From Pseudomonas tensinigenes (GTDB lineage Bacteria; Pseudomonadota; Gammaproteobacteria; Pseudomonadales; Pseudomonadaceae), in contig NZ_CP077089.1 in assembly GCF_014268445.2 (NCBI RefSeq), positions 62,001 to 126,000 of the forward strand: DNA of 64,000 nucleotides, written 5' to 3'. Below are positions 8,819-17,315 of the stretch, in pieces. The notes below the pieces were generated by a model, which saw nothing but the letters and a program-made list of their open reading frames with translations, did no database searches and was not told the origin of the DNA. The translations under genes and the position numbers were made by a program. The first letter of the stretch is position 1, and every line of letters starts with the position of its first letter.

Positions 8819-10150
8819 TCAGTTCCTGATGGCCCAGAATTTCAGTTCAAGCTCGGCGAATTCGCCGGACACGTGGAACGCGAAACCGCCGGAGCGCTCG
8901 AGTTGTGCCAGGTCTTCGGAACTGAGTTCGAGGATGAAATAGGTTTTGTTCGAGTGGAACGCGATCTGCCGCGGGGCCACCGGCAACGGTTTGACCTTGA
9001 TCCCCGGCAAGTGCAGGTTGACCAGTTGGCGGATACGCTCCACCGGGCCGACCTTGAGGTGCGCCGGCAAGCGGTGGCGCAGTTCTTCGGAGTCGCAGTT
9101 GGCACTGGCTGCCAGCACGAACGACGCCGAGCCGAGCAGTTTGTGGTCGTGCAACGGCGAGACGATGATGCCGTACTGACGCGCTTGCAGGATCAGTTCG
9201 ATGGCGTGCTGTTCGAGCACCATCGACAGCACCTGACGAATCGCTTCCATCAGCTTGCGGAAGCTCCCACCCTGATCGGCGTGGGAGTAGCGGCTGTCCA
9301 GACGCGGACGTTTGCTTTCGCCGGAGAAGGTCGCCAGATCGCCGAGCATGGTCAGCAGCGTGCGGTACAACTCTTCCGGGTGCACCTGCTCCAGGCCGAG
9401 GTAGTGGCGCAGCAGCAGTTCGGTGCGGTTGATCAGTTGCAGCATCATGAAGTCGCCGACCTCAGCACCGCCGACCTTGCCGTTGGAGCGAATCCGCTCG
9501 GCAATCGTGTCGCCACGGTGGTTGAGCATGCTGATGACTTCTTTCAGGCACGACAGCAAGTAGCTGGAAGCGTGGGCCTGAATGTAGGTCGGCACGAAGT
9601 CCGGATCGAGGCTGATCACGCCGTCCGGCGTGGTGTCGAGCACGTCGCAGATCTTCAGCTTCACGTAGGCCTGATCGCTCTGCTGCTCGCCGAGCAACAG
9701 TTTGAAGTCCGGGCGACCGCAGCTGACCTGGCTGGCGGAATCATCGCCGGCGTTGGAGTCGGCGACTTCGGCGTCATACGCGGTGTAACGCGCGAGCACG
9801 TCGGATTGCTCCGGACGGCGCGACTCGATGTGGTTGCCGGTGACCAGCGGCAGCGCCAGGTAGATCGGCGTGTTGCCAGTGTTCGGCGGTACGTCCAGCG
9901 CCAGCGGCTCGGTGTTGCCACCGAGTTCGAACAGGCTGCCGTCCGGCAGAATCCCCGAGGCTTCACTGATCACCAGTTTGCCCATGTTGAGGAACTGCAG
10001 GTCGATCTCCAGATTGAGGAAACCCCAGGTGTAACCACCCAACAATTGCGTGCGGGTTTTCATCTGGTGATCGTAATAACGATCGTTGTGCTGGAAGTGC
10101 TGCGGACGCAGCAGCATGCCTTCCTGCCAAATGACTTTATGGGTATTCAT
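8819..10150 (-). CDS. tssK: T6SS baseplate protein TssK
   Basis: Baseplate subunit that connects the TssFG wedge to the TssL/TssM membrane complex. The 443-residue product begins MNTHKVIWQEGMLLRPQHFQ, the highly conserved TssK N-terminus, and contains the typical YLLSCLKEVISML and MVLEQHAIELILQAR helices before the C-terminal membrane-complex binding domain. Length is normal for the family. It sits 2 bp from the tssJ stop codon and 5 bp before tssL, so the genes are almost certainly co-translated. No irregularities seen. Confidence 0.97.
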   Translation of the reverse strand: MNTHKVIWQEGMLLRPQHFQHNDRYYDHQMKTRTQLLGGYTWGFLNLEIDLQFLNMGKLVISEASGILPDGSLFELGGNTEPLALDVPPNTGNTPIYLALPLVTGNHIESRRPEQSDVLARYTAYDAEVADSNAGDDSASQVSCGRPDFKLLLGEQQSDQAYVKLKICDVLDTTPDGVISLDPDFVPTYIQAHASSYLLSCLKEVISMLNHRGDTIAERIRSNGKVGGAEVGDFMMLQLINRTELLLRHYLGLEQVHPEELYRTLLTMLGDLATFSGESKRPRLDSRYSHADQGGSFRKLMEAIRQVLSMVLEQHAIELILQARQYGIIVSPLHDHKLLGSASFVLAASANCDSEELRHRLPAHLKVGPVERIRQLVNLHLPGIKVKPLPVAPRQIAFHSNKTYFILELSSEDLAQLERSGGFAFHVSGEFAELELKFWAIRN

Positions 10151-10152
10151 GA

Positions 10153-10662
10153 TCAGTCATCCGCCTTGGCGAGCACTTGATTGGTGTTGCGGATGCCGGT
10201 CTGATCCAGAGTCAAATCGACTTCGGTAACTTCCAGCGGAGTGATCTGAACGGTGTGGCGCCATTGGGTGTCCGGCAAGTCGCGGTAAGCGGCGAGAACG
10301 CCGACATAAAGGCTGCCCTCTTCCACCTTGAGCTTCATCTCCACGGTTTCCCCCGGGCGCAGTTCGAGTTCTTCGCTGGCCACCAGATCCGGGTTGAGGG
10401 ATTCCTTGGCGCGCTCGTAAAGGCTGAAGAAATCAGCGTTCTCGAAGGTCACCGGGTGCTTGAGTTCGAACAGGCGCACCACGATCGGCGACGGGCGGCC
10501 ATTGAGGTCCGGGTTGAGCTGATCGCTGCCGGTCAGTTTCAGGTTGATCTTGGTCACTTTCGAGTACGGCGACAGCGACGAGCAACCGGCGAGCAGCACC
10601 AGCATGGTGAGCGCAGTCAGCGTCTTGAAAAAAGCGGTCGAGCGGCGAGACATGCGCATCAT
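10153..10662 (-). CDS. tssJ: T6SS outer-membrane lipoprotein TssJ
   Basis: Periplasmic lipoprotein that holds the TssM C-terminal domain to the outer membrane. The 169-residue protein starts with a basic n-region (MMRMSRRSTAFFK), a hydrophobic h-region and the lipobox LLAGC with the acylated Cys near residue 27. The residue after the Cys is Ser, not Asp, consistent with sorting to the outer membrane. The mature part (a transthyretin-like beta fold in the family) shows PSPIVVRLFELK and ELRPGETVEMKLKVE. Its start overlaps the end of the fha gene by 4 bp and its stop is 2 bp before tssK. It corresponds to lip2 in HSI-II naming. Confidence 0.95.
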   Translation of the reverse strand: MMRMSRRSTAFFKTLTALTMLVLLAGCSSLSPYSKVTKINLKLTGSDQLNPDLNGRPSPIVVRLFELKHPVTFENADFFSLYERAKESLNPDLVASEELELRPGETVEMKLKVEEGSLYVGVLAAYRDLPDTQWRHTVQITPLEVTEVDLTLDQTGIRNTNQVLAKADD

Positions 10663-11855
10663 CCTTGGTGGTCGGTGTGGAGGGTGGAGATCAGGCGAAT
10701 CTGTTCTTCGTAGGCCTGGGCGAAGTCGCGGGCCAGCAAACGCTCGCTCCAGTCATCGTCCTGACGCAGCGCCTGGTGGTAACGGCCGAACGCTCTCCAG
10801 CGCCCGCCGGATGTGGCGATCAGCGGCTTGTTGTCGCGTTCGAAACGCAGGGTCAATTGCTCTGGCGAGAAGTGCTCCAGCGTGCCGCGTACGGCGGCGC
10901 GGCTGGCGGTCAGCAAGGCCACCTGATGCGCCTGCAAATCGCGGAATGCACGGGAGATGGCTTGTTCGGCCGGCAGATGCCCGGGCTTGCTCGGCTGCAA
11001 CAGAATCTGCAGTGCTTCGCTCGGATCAACGGCGAATTTCAGCGGGTTCTTGTTGGTGCCTTGCACGGTGGTCTGGGCCAGACGCAGTTCGTTTTTAAGC
11101 TCCGAACGGGTGCGCAGGCTCTGCTGCAAACCGCCGACGCTCTGCCGCAACAGACGCGCGGCGTTCAGCGCCAGCGCTTCACGTTCGTCATGGCTGAGGC
11201 CTTTGACATCGACACCCAGCGCAGCACCGAAGTGATCCCAGAAACCTTCGCTCTGACGCTCGACGGCTTTAGGCGCCGGAGCAGGCTCAGGTTCGACGGG
11301 CGCGGCGATCAGTTCCGGCACCATCAGGCTTTCCATGTCGATGCGCGCGTAGTCGGCACGCTGACGGGAGTCTTCAGGTTTGGTGTTCGGCGCCAGCAGT
11401 TCGTCGATTTCCGAGTAGACGCGCTCTTGCTGTTCGAGGGCGTTGAGCGGGTCGAGATCGAGAAACGCGTCGTCAGGGATGATGCTGCCAGCGGCGCGCG
11501 GACGGCCGACTTCACCATCGAAGGTCGCCGGGTCACGCACCAGTCGCGCGCGAATCTCGAAGTCGCCGAGCACGTAAGTGCTGCCGTGTTCGATGCGCAC
11601 CGGTTCGCCTTTGTGCAGACGTGCGCCGCTTTCGCCGTCCTGCACACCGTTGCTGCTGGTGTCGGTCAGGAAAAACGTGCCTTCGCGGTAGCTGACAATC
11701 GCGTGGTGATTGGACAGATGACGCTTGCGGTCAGGGATGATCCAGTCGCAGTCCTCGCCCCGCCCGATGACGCCGCCGGCCTGTTTGAAGGTCTTCTGGC
11801 ACAACTCGGTGGGCACGAACTGCTTGGTGTTCAGCATTTCGAAAACCAATTCCAT
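10659..11855 (-). CDS. fha: T6SS FHA-domain protein (TagH/Fha2)
   Basis: Phosphothreonine-reading scaffold that usually acts after the T6SS kinase to promote secretion. Residues about 20-95 form a clear forkhead-associated domain: GGVIGRGEDCDW, then RHLSNHHAIVSY and TDTSSNGV, which hold the Arg, Ser and Asn residues of the phosphopeptide site. A linker rich in Glu, Pro and Ala (around 170-200) leads to a conserved C-terminal TagH domain of about 180 residues. The gene is 18 bp from the small lipoprotein gene upstream and overlaps tssJ by 4 bp downstream. The kinase-phosphatase pair at the end of the operon is its probable modifying system; that link is inferred from HSI-I work. Confidence 0.94.
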   Translation of the reverse strand: MELVFEMLNTKQFVPTELCQKTFKQAGGVIGRGEDCDWIIPDRKRHLSNHHAIVSYREGTFFLTDTSSNGVQDGESGARLHKGEPVRIEHGSTYVLGDFEIRARLVRDPATFDGEVGRPRAAGSIIPDDAFLDLDPLNALEQQERVYSEIDELLAPNTKPEDSRQRADYARIDMESLMVPELIAAPVEPEPAPAPKAVERQSEGFWDHFGAALGVDVKGLSHDEREALALNAARLLRQSVGGLQQSLRTRSELKNELRLAQTTVQGTNKNPLKFAVDPSEALQILLQPSKPGHLPAEQAISRAFRDLQAHQVALLTASRAAVRGTLEHFSPEQLTLRFERDNKPLIATSGGRWRAFGRYHQALRQDDDWSERLLARDFAQAYEEQIRLISTLHTDHQG

Positions 11856-11873
11856 GTTTGATGCTCCTTGCGG

Positions 11874-12014
11874 TCACTTGCCGCGATTGACCGCTTGCGG
11901 ATCACCCAACGGGCGATAGTCGTTGTCGTTGAATTTGTAATTGCCGCTACAGCCGCCAAGGCCGCATAGAACGACGAGGGTCAGCAGGACAGCGTGCCAG
12001 TGACGAACAGACAT
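11874..12014 (-). CDS. Very small lipoprotein of the T6SS operon (46 residues)
   Basis: A short frame from ATG at 12014 to TGA at 11874-11876 encodes 46 residues: MSVRHWHAVLL, a hydrophobic segment, then the lipobox GLGGC with Cys22 as the predicted acylated residue. The mature lipopeptide is only about 25 residues (start SGNYKFNDNDYRPLG). A GGAG-type ribosome site precedes the ATG. It lies between sfa and fha, the same place as the small open frame called orfX in P. aeruginosa HSI-II, which supports a real gene. Its function is unknown; a role near TssJ at the outer membrane is only a guess. Confidence 0.8.
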   Translation of the reverse strand: MSVRHWHAVLLTLVVLCGLGGCSGNYKFNDNDYRPLGDPQAVNRGK

Positions 12015-12045
12015 CAGAGGGTCTCCAGGGGTAGACAAAGCACAA

Positions 12046-12070
12046 AGCGCCGACCCTTGCGGGCGGCGCT
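12046..12070 (-). terminator. GC-rich hairpin between sfa and the small lipoprotein gene
   Basis: The arms AGCGCCG and CGGCGCT pair around an 11-base loop in the 93-bp gap after sfa. In the minus direction the stem is followed by TTGTGCTTTG, a poor U-tract. It may reduce read-through from sfa into the lipoprotein-fha-tssJ part of the operon rather than stop it completely. Assignment as a terminator is tentative. Confidence 0.35.
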
Positions 12071-12107
12071 GAAATTGGTTTTTGCGAGGATTTCGATGAC
12101 GTTTTGC

Positions 12108-13628
12108 CTACCCATCGAAATCTCCCAGATTGATGTTCAGACGGCCAAGCCGATACAGCAGCGTGCGTCGCGGCAGGCCCAGTTCGCGGGCGGCGAGGGT
12201 CTGGTTGCCGTCGTTCTTGCGCAAGCAGTCGAGCAATAAAGTGCGTTCGACCTGCTCCAGACGTTCGCGCAGATTCAGGTGGCTGTTGTCTTCCAGCATC
12301 GGCTCCATGCGCAGGGAGAAATGCTCGGCGAGCAACTCACCGCCCTCGCACAGCAGCACCGCACGCTCGACCAAGGCCTTGAGTTCACGCACGTTGCCGG
12401 GGAAGTTGTAGCCGGACAGGTGTTCCAGCGCAGCACTCGACCAACGCACCGGATCGCGCTGCAAATACGTGCAGGTCTTCTCGGCGAAGTGCTGGGCCAG
12501 TTCAAGGATGTCGCCGTCGCGCTGACGCAGCGCCGGCAACTCGATCGGGAATTGCGCGAGGCGGTAGTACAAGTCCTCGCGGAATTTGCCCTCACTGACC
12601 AGCGTCGACAGATCGCGGTGGGTCGCGGCGATGATGCGTACGTCGATCTTGTGCGTGTCGTTGGAACCCAGCGGACGAATCTCGCCTTCCTGCAACACGC
12701 GCAGAATCTTCGCCTGCAACGACAGCGGCATGTCGCCGATCTCGTCGAGCAGCAGCGTGCCGCCATTGGCCGCATCGAACAGACCGGCACGATCACGATC
12801 GGCACCGGTGAAGGCGCCTTTGCGATAGCCGAACAGTTCACTTTCCAGCAGATTCTCCGGAACCGCCGCGCAGTTCTGCACGATGAACGCCTGCGACCGA
12901 CGCGGGCCGCAATCGTGAATCGCCCGCGCCACGACTTCCTTGCCGGTGCCGGTTTCGCCACGCAACAGAACCGTGTACGGACTGTGCAGGACTTTGCTGA
13001 TCAGCGAATGGGTCTGGCGCATCGCCGCGCTTTTACCGATCAAGCCATAGCCACTGATGCTCGGCACGCTGCGCGCCACCGTGGTCGATTCCGCCAACGG
13101 CTGACGCAGGCGTTGCAACAAATGCAATTGGCCAAGCACGAACGAGCCGAGCTGGCCAAGGGAATCAGCGAAGCCTTGCAGGTTCGTACGTCGGCGGCTG
13201 GCGCACAGCAGCAGGCCTTCAACAGCTTTGTGCTGATTGACCAGTGGTACGCACAGCAGCGACTGCCACGGCGAGGTTGCCGCCGGCAGAAAACTGGTTT
13301 CGTGCAGGCTGCCGCTCAAGTCGTCGAGGCACACCACGCGGTTCTGGCACAGGGCAAATTGCAGCAGTTGCTCACCGTTGTAATCCGCCGGCAGGCTCGC
13401 CGCTTCACGCGGTTGCAGGGCGCCGTCGAGGCATTCGGCGTTCATCCCCAGGCACGTGTGGGTGGCGTCGAGCAGATACAGCTGCGTCAACTCGCAACCG
13501 CTCAGCTCGGCCAGACCACGCACGAAGTCACCCAGCAACGCAGCACCGTCCGCCGCCCGCGACAGACTGGCGAACTGCGCCAGCAACGCTTCGGCATAGA
13601 CCAGTGGCTGCGGCACCTGAGTGAACAT
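12108..13628 (-). CDS. sfa2: Sigma-54-dependent transcriptional activator of the T6SS (Sfa2-like)
   Basis: Bacterial enhancer-binding protein that should activate RNA polymerase carrying RpoN. The domains are an N-terminal GAF-like sensory part (about 10-170), a central AAA+ domain with Walker A GETGTGKE (about 225-231) and the sigma-54 contact loop GAFTGAD, Walker B LLLDEIGDM, and a C-terminal Fis-type helix-turn-helix (NQTLAARELGLPRRTLLYRL). The ATG at 13628 has GAGG 8 bases upstream, so I prefer it to the GTG three codons earlier. All contact motifs are intact, so it should be active. Genes of this type inside HSI-II and HSI-III clusters regulate T6SS or hcp/vgrG promoters; the effector signal is unknown. 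Confidence 0.94.
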   Translation of the reverse strand: MFTQVPQPLVYAEALLAQFASLSRAADGAALLGDFVRGLAELSGCELTQLYLLDATHTCLGMNAECLDGALQPREAASLPADYNGEQLLQFALCQNRVVCLDDLSGSLHETSFLPAATSPWQSLLCVPLVNQHKAVEGLLLCASRRRTNLQGFADSLGQLGSFVLGQLHLLQRLRQPLAESTTVARSVPSISGYGLIGKSAAMRQTHSLISKVLHSPYTVLLRGETGTGKEVVARAIHDCGPRRSQAFIVQNCAAVPENLLESELFGYRKGAFTGADRDRAGLFDAANGGTLLLDEIGDMPLSLQAKILRVLQEGEIRPLGSNDTHKIDVRIIAATHRDLSTLVSEGKFREDLYYRLAQFPIELPALRQRDGDILELAQHFAEKTCTYLQRDPVRWSSAALEHLSGYNFPGNVRELKALVERAVLLCEGGELLAEHFSLRMEPMLEDNSHLNLRERLEQVERTLLLDCLRKNDGNQTLAARELGLPRRTLLYRLGRLNINLGDFDG

Positions 13629-13638
13629 CACGCCCACC

Positions 13639-16296
13639 TCAGGCGAACTCGCACGTCACGCTGGCTTCACCGTCGAGCGTGGCATGCACACGCTTGAGGC
13701 TTTCACCGGTGGCCATGGCGTCGAGCAGACGATCCGCAACCAGCGGCAAAACGTGCTGGTCGAGCAGATGGTCGATCAGGCGCGCGCCGCTGTCGCTTTG
13801 CGTGCAACGCTCGGACAGGTGATCGACGAGGTTCTGGCACCAGCTGAAATCCAGCTGACGACGATTCAGGCGCTCGCCGAGACGACCGAGTTTGATCTCG
13901 ATCAGCTCGCGCAACACCGGGCCGCCGACCGGGTAGTACGGCACGACTTTCATCCGCGCCAGCAGCGCCGGTTTGAAGTGTTTGCTCAGCACCGGGCGAA
14001 TGGTTTCTTCGAGGACTTCGGCGGTCGGGCGTGCGCCGTTCTCGCAAAGGTCGCTGATCTTGTCGCTGCCGAGGTTCGAGGTCATCAGGATCAACGTGTT
14101 GCGGAAGTCGATCTCGCGACCTTCGCCATCGTTGGCCACGCCTTTGTCGAAGATTTGGTAGAACAGGTTGAGCACGTCCGGGTCAGCCTTTTCGACTTCA
14201 TCGAGCAATACCACCGAGTACGGTTTCTGCCGCACGGCTTCGGTGAGCATGCCGCCCTCGCCGTAACCGACGTAACCCGGTGGCGCGCCGATCAGGCGGG
14301 AAACGGTGTGCTTCTCCTGGAATTCGGACATGTTGATGGTGGTGATGAAACGATCACCGCCGTACAGCAAGTCAGCGAGGGCCAGTGCGGTTTCGGTTTT
14401 ACCGACGCCGCTCGGGCCGACCAGCAGGAACACACCGACCGGTGCGTCCGGTTTGTTCAGGCCGGCAGCGGTGGCGCGCATCGAGCGATCCAGTGCGTGC
14501 ACGGCTTGTTCCTGACCACGAATGCGCGTGCGCAGGTCGGTGGCGAAACTGGCGACTTTGGCGTTGTGCTCGCGGGCCAGTTGCGCCAACGGCACGCCGG
14601 TCCAGGCGCTGATCACTTCGGCGACCAGACGCGGGCACACTTCGAAGCTGACCAGACGTTCTTTGACTTGGGCGGCAGTCAGTGCACTGTGGGTTTCGTT
14701 GAGCTGGGCTTCCAGCGCTTCGACGCTCTGGCCTTCTTCGACTTCGGCAGCGACGGTTTCGATCACGGTGCCTTCGGCGTCTTCTTCAACGGTCACCACT
14801 GGCTCGACCGCAGCAGCTTCGCGGGCCTTGGCCAGTTGCTGACGCAGTTCCAGCAGGCGCTCGGCCAGTTGTTTCTGTTCAGTCCACAGGGTTTCCAACG
14901 CGACCATTTCGTCTTCGGCTTCGTCCAGACGCGCTTCCAGCGCATCCAGCGCTTCGTGGTCGATCAGCAGACCGGCTTCGGCATCGCGGCGCAGGGCCTG
15001 ACGCTGACGGCCACCTTCGGCCAGTTCGCCACGTAGACGCTCAAGGCTTTCCGGGGCGGCGGCGAGGCTGATGCGTACGCGGGCGCAAGCGGTGTCAAGA
15101 ACGTCGACGGCTTTGTCCGGCAGTTGTCGACCGGCCAGATAACGTGCGGACAATTCCGCCGCCGAGACCACCGCGTCATCACGCAGATAGATGCCGTGGC
15201 TCTTCTCGTAAACCTGGGCCAGACCACGGAGGATGGTCACCGCTTCGCTGACGGTCGGTTCGTGCAGTTGTACTGGCTGGAAACGACGGGCCAGCGCCGG
15301 GTCTTTCTCGAAGTATTTCTTGTACTCAGCCCAGGTGGTTGCAGCGATGGTACGCAGTTCGCCACGGGCCAGTGCCGGCTTCAGCAGGTTGGCCGCGTCG
15401 GAACCGCCCGCGTTGCCGCCCGCGCCGATCAGGGTGTGGGCTTCGTCGATGAACAGAATGATCGGTTTCGGCGAGGCTTTCACTTCGTCGATCACGCCTT
15501 TGAGACGACGTTCGAATTCACCTTTGACGCTGGCGCCGGCCTGCAAAAGGCCCATGTCCAGCGACAGCAGTTCAACGCCTTTGAGCACTTGCGGTACTTC
15601 ACCGGCAGCAATGCGCGAAGCCAGGCCTTCGACGATGGCGGTCTTGCCGACACCGGCCTCACCGACGACGATCGGGTTGTTCTTGCGACGACGGGCGAGG
15701 ATGTCGACCATCTGCCGGATCGCGCCATCACGGCACAGCACCGGGTCGAGTTTGCCGTCGCGGGCCTGTTGAGTCAGGTTGTGAGTGAAGCGCTGCAACA
15801 GCGATTCGCCCTGCGCGGCAGGTTTACCGTTGGCCGCCGGTTGTTCCTGTTGCGACAGGGCAAATTCTTTCAGGCGATCGATATTCAGCTTGGCGAGCAG
15901 CGGCTGATAACGGCTGCCGGCATAACGCATCGGGTTGCGCAGCAAAGCGAGGATCAGCGCCGCATCTTCAACCTGGGTCTGGCCCAGTTCGAGGTTGGCC
16001 ACCAGCAGCGCATCTTGCAGCCACTGCACCAGCTCCGGGGCGAACACCGGGTTACGCGAAGCGCTGTGTTCGACGCGCGATTGCAGCGCGGCGCTCAGTT
16101 CACCGGCGTCGACGTCTGCATCCTGCAGTGCGCGCGACAGCAAACCGTTCGGTCGCTCGAGCAGGCCGAGCATCAAATCTTCGACGAGGATCTTGCTGCC
16201 GCCACGGGCCACGCAACGCTCGGCCGAACGCTCAAGATCACGACGGGTTTCGGCGTCCAGCGCCTGGATGAGTTGTTGCAGGTCTACGTTGATCAT
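13639..16296 (-). CDS. clpV: T6SS sheath-disassembly ATPase ClpV (TssH)
   Basis: Hexameric AAA+ unfoldase that recycles the contracted TssB/TssC sheath. The 885-residue protein shows the Clp_N repeat domain, first Walker A VGEAGVGKT, a middle coiled-coil domain (about 410-540, rich in Glu, Leu and Arg) and second Walker A VGPSGVGKT with Walker B VVLLDEVEKADPDV. The start MINVDLQQLIQALD matches the conserved ClpV N-terminus, and the residues before the Clp_N repeats are short, as in ClpV rather than ClpB. It is followed within 10 bp by sfa and preceded by tssG 12 bp away. Confidence 0.97.
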   Translation of the reverse strand: MINVDLQQLIQALDAETRRDLERSAERCVARGGSKILVEDLMLGLLERPNGLLSRALQDADVDAGELSAALQSRVEHSASRNPVFAPELVQWLQDALLVANLELGQTQVEDAALILALLRNPMRYAGSRYQPLLAKLNIDRLKEFALSQQEQPAANGKPAAQGESLLQRFTHNLTQQARDGKLDPVLCRDGAIRQMVDILARRRKNNPIVVGEAGVGKTAIVEGLASRIAAGEVPQVLKGVELLSLDMGLLQAGASVKGEFERRLKGVIDEVKASPKPIILFIDEAHTLIGAGGNAGGSDAANLLKPALARGELRTIAATTWAEYKKYFEKDPALARRFQPVQLHEPTVSEAVTILRGLAQVYEKSHGIYLRDDAVVSAAELSARYLAGRQLPDKAVDVLDTACARVRISLAAAPESLERLRGELAEGGRQRQALRRDAEAGLLIDHEALDALEARLDEAEDEMVALETLWTEQKQLAERLLELRQQLAKAREAAAVEPVVTVEEDAEGTVIETVAAEVEEGQSVEALEAQLNETHSALTAAQVKERLVSFEVCPRLVAEVISAWTGVPLAQLAREHNAKVASFATDLRTRIRGQEQAVHALDRSMRATAAGLNKPDAPVGVFLLVGPSGVGKTETALALADLLYGGDRFITTINMSEFQEKHTVSRLIGAPPGYVGYGEGGMLTEAVRQKPYSVVLLDEVEKADPDVLNLFYQIFDKGVANDGEGREIDFRNTLILMTSNLGSDKISDLCENGARPTAEVLEETIRPVLSKHFKPALLARMKVVPYYPVGGPVLRELIEIKLGRLGERLNRRQLDFSWCQNLVDHLSERCTQSDSGARLIDHLLDQHVLPLVADRLLDAMATGESLKRVHATLDGEASVTCEFA

Positions 16297-16307
16297 GGCT
16301 CACGTCC

Positions 16308-17315
16308 TTAATGAATTTTGCTGCCCAGGGTCACCACGCCGTCCGCTTTTTCGCGGCCCAGCCAACTGGTCCAACCGAGGCGACAGGCGTTCTGCTCACC
16401 GATGCGCAGTTCGCGGATTTCTTCCTGGCGCAGGACCAGGCGAATGTCGTAATCGAGCGGGTCACGCAAGGTGAACCGCACCAGCGCGCAGAGCGGCTGG
16501 TAACCGAAACCGATCGGCAGGAATTCATGGAATCGCTGCCAGTCGAGTTCGGTGATGTGAATGCGGAATTTGCCGCTGCGGTCGCGCACGTGTTCGCCGA
16601 GCACAAGGTCTTCACCGAGCAGGCTGTTGGCGCGGCCCAAACGATTGCGCTGCTCTTCGAGAATTTCTACGCGGCGCTCGATGCACTGCTCGATGACCAG
16701 GTCTTCGTGCTTGAAGTAGTAACGCAGCACGGCTTCGATCAGCGCCGCCGAGTGCGCGCGCAAGCTGAGTAGGCCGAGGTACGGCAGCAAGCGCTTCCAG
16801 TTGAGTTCCTTGGCCTTGCGGATCTCTTCGCCACCGAGGCCGATCAGGGCGAACAGCTGCGACGAGAACGGGTCAATCGCGCCGCTCTGGAAGCTTGCGC
16901 GGTAGCGATACTTGCGCCAGATCGGCAGCATCAGCCGTTGCAGGCGATGGTGGAACAGGTCGAGGAAATTGCGCGTCGGGTTGCCGTCCTCGCTGTCGCC
17001 CAGGGCTTGTTCGCCGTAGAACGCCGGCAACGGCGAACCCGAGCCGACCAGGCCAATCAGGTTGAAACGCATGCGCGCGCGCATCTGCCCGTGCTCTTCG
17101 AAAAACTCGACGCGATCGACGTCGCTGCGCGGAAAGCCCAGGCTCGGGTTGGCCTGAAACTCCACGTGGTCGTACAGATCGTCTTCGCTCAGGTACGGGT
17201 GTGCTTCGCGCAGCCGGTCGATCACCAGCAGCACGGCCTGAAACAGCGAGTACTCGCGTATTACCTTGGTCAGCCCGCTTAAAGCAGGGGCTGCAGGCCC
17301 ATACGTGGTGTCCAT
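16308..17315 (-). CDS. tssG: T6SS baseplate protein TssG
   Basis: Baseplate wedge component that forms a complex with TssF and contacts TssK. The 335-residue protein contains the typical SLFQAVLLVIDRLREA near the start, LGFPRSDVDRVEF, and the Phe/Leu/Gly-rich NLIGLVGSGSPLPAFYGE segment. Its start codon at 17315 lies 37 bp inside the end of tssF; no later ATG precedes the conserved N-terminal region, so the long overlap appears real and implies coupled translation. Length is normal for the family. Confidence 0.95.
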   Translation of the reverse strand: MDTTYGPAAPALSGLTKVIREYSLFQAVLLVIDRLREAHPYLSEDDLYDHVEFQANPSLGFPRSDVDRVEFFEEHGQMRARMRFNLIGLVGSGSPLPAFYGEQALGDSEDGNPTRNFLDLFHHRLQRLMLPIWRKYRYRASFQSGAIDPFSSQLFALIGLGGEEIRKAKELNWKRLLPYLGLLSLRAHSAALIEAVLRYYFKHEDLVIEQCIERRVEILEEQRNRLGRANSLLGEDLVLGEHVRDRSGKFRIHITELDWQRFHEFLPIGFGYQPLCALVRFTLRDPLDYDIRLVLRQEEIRELRIGEQNACRLGWTSWLGREKADGVVTLGSKIH

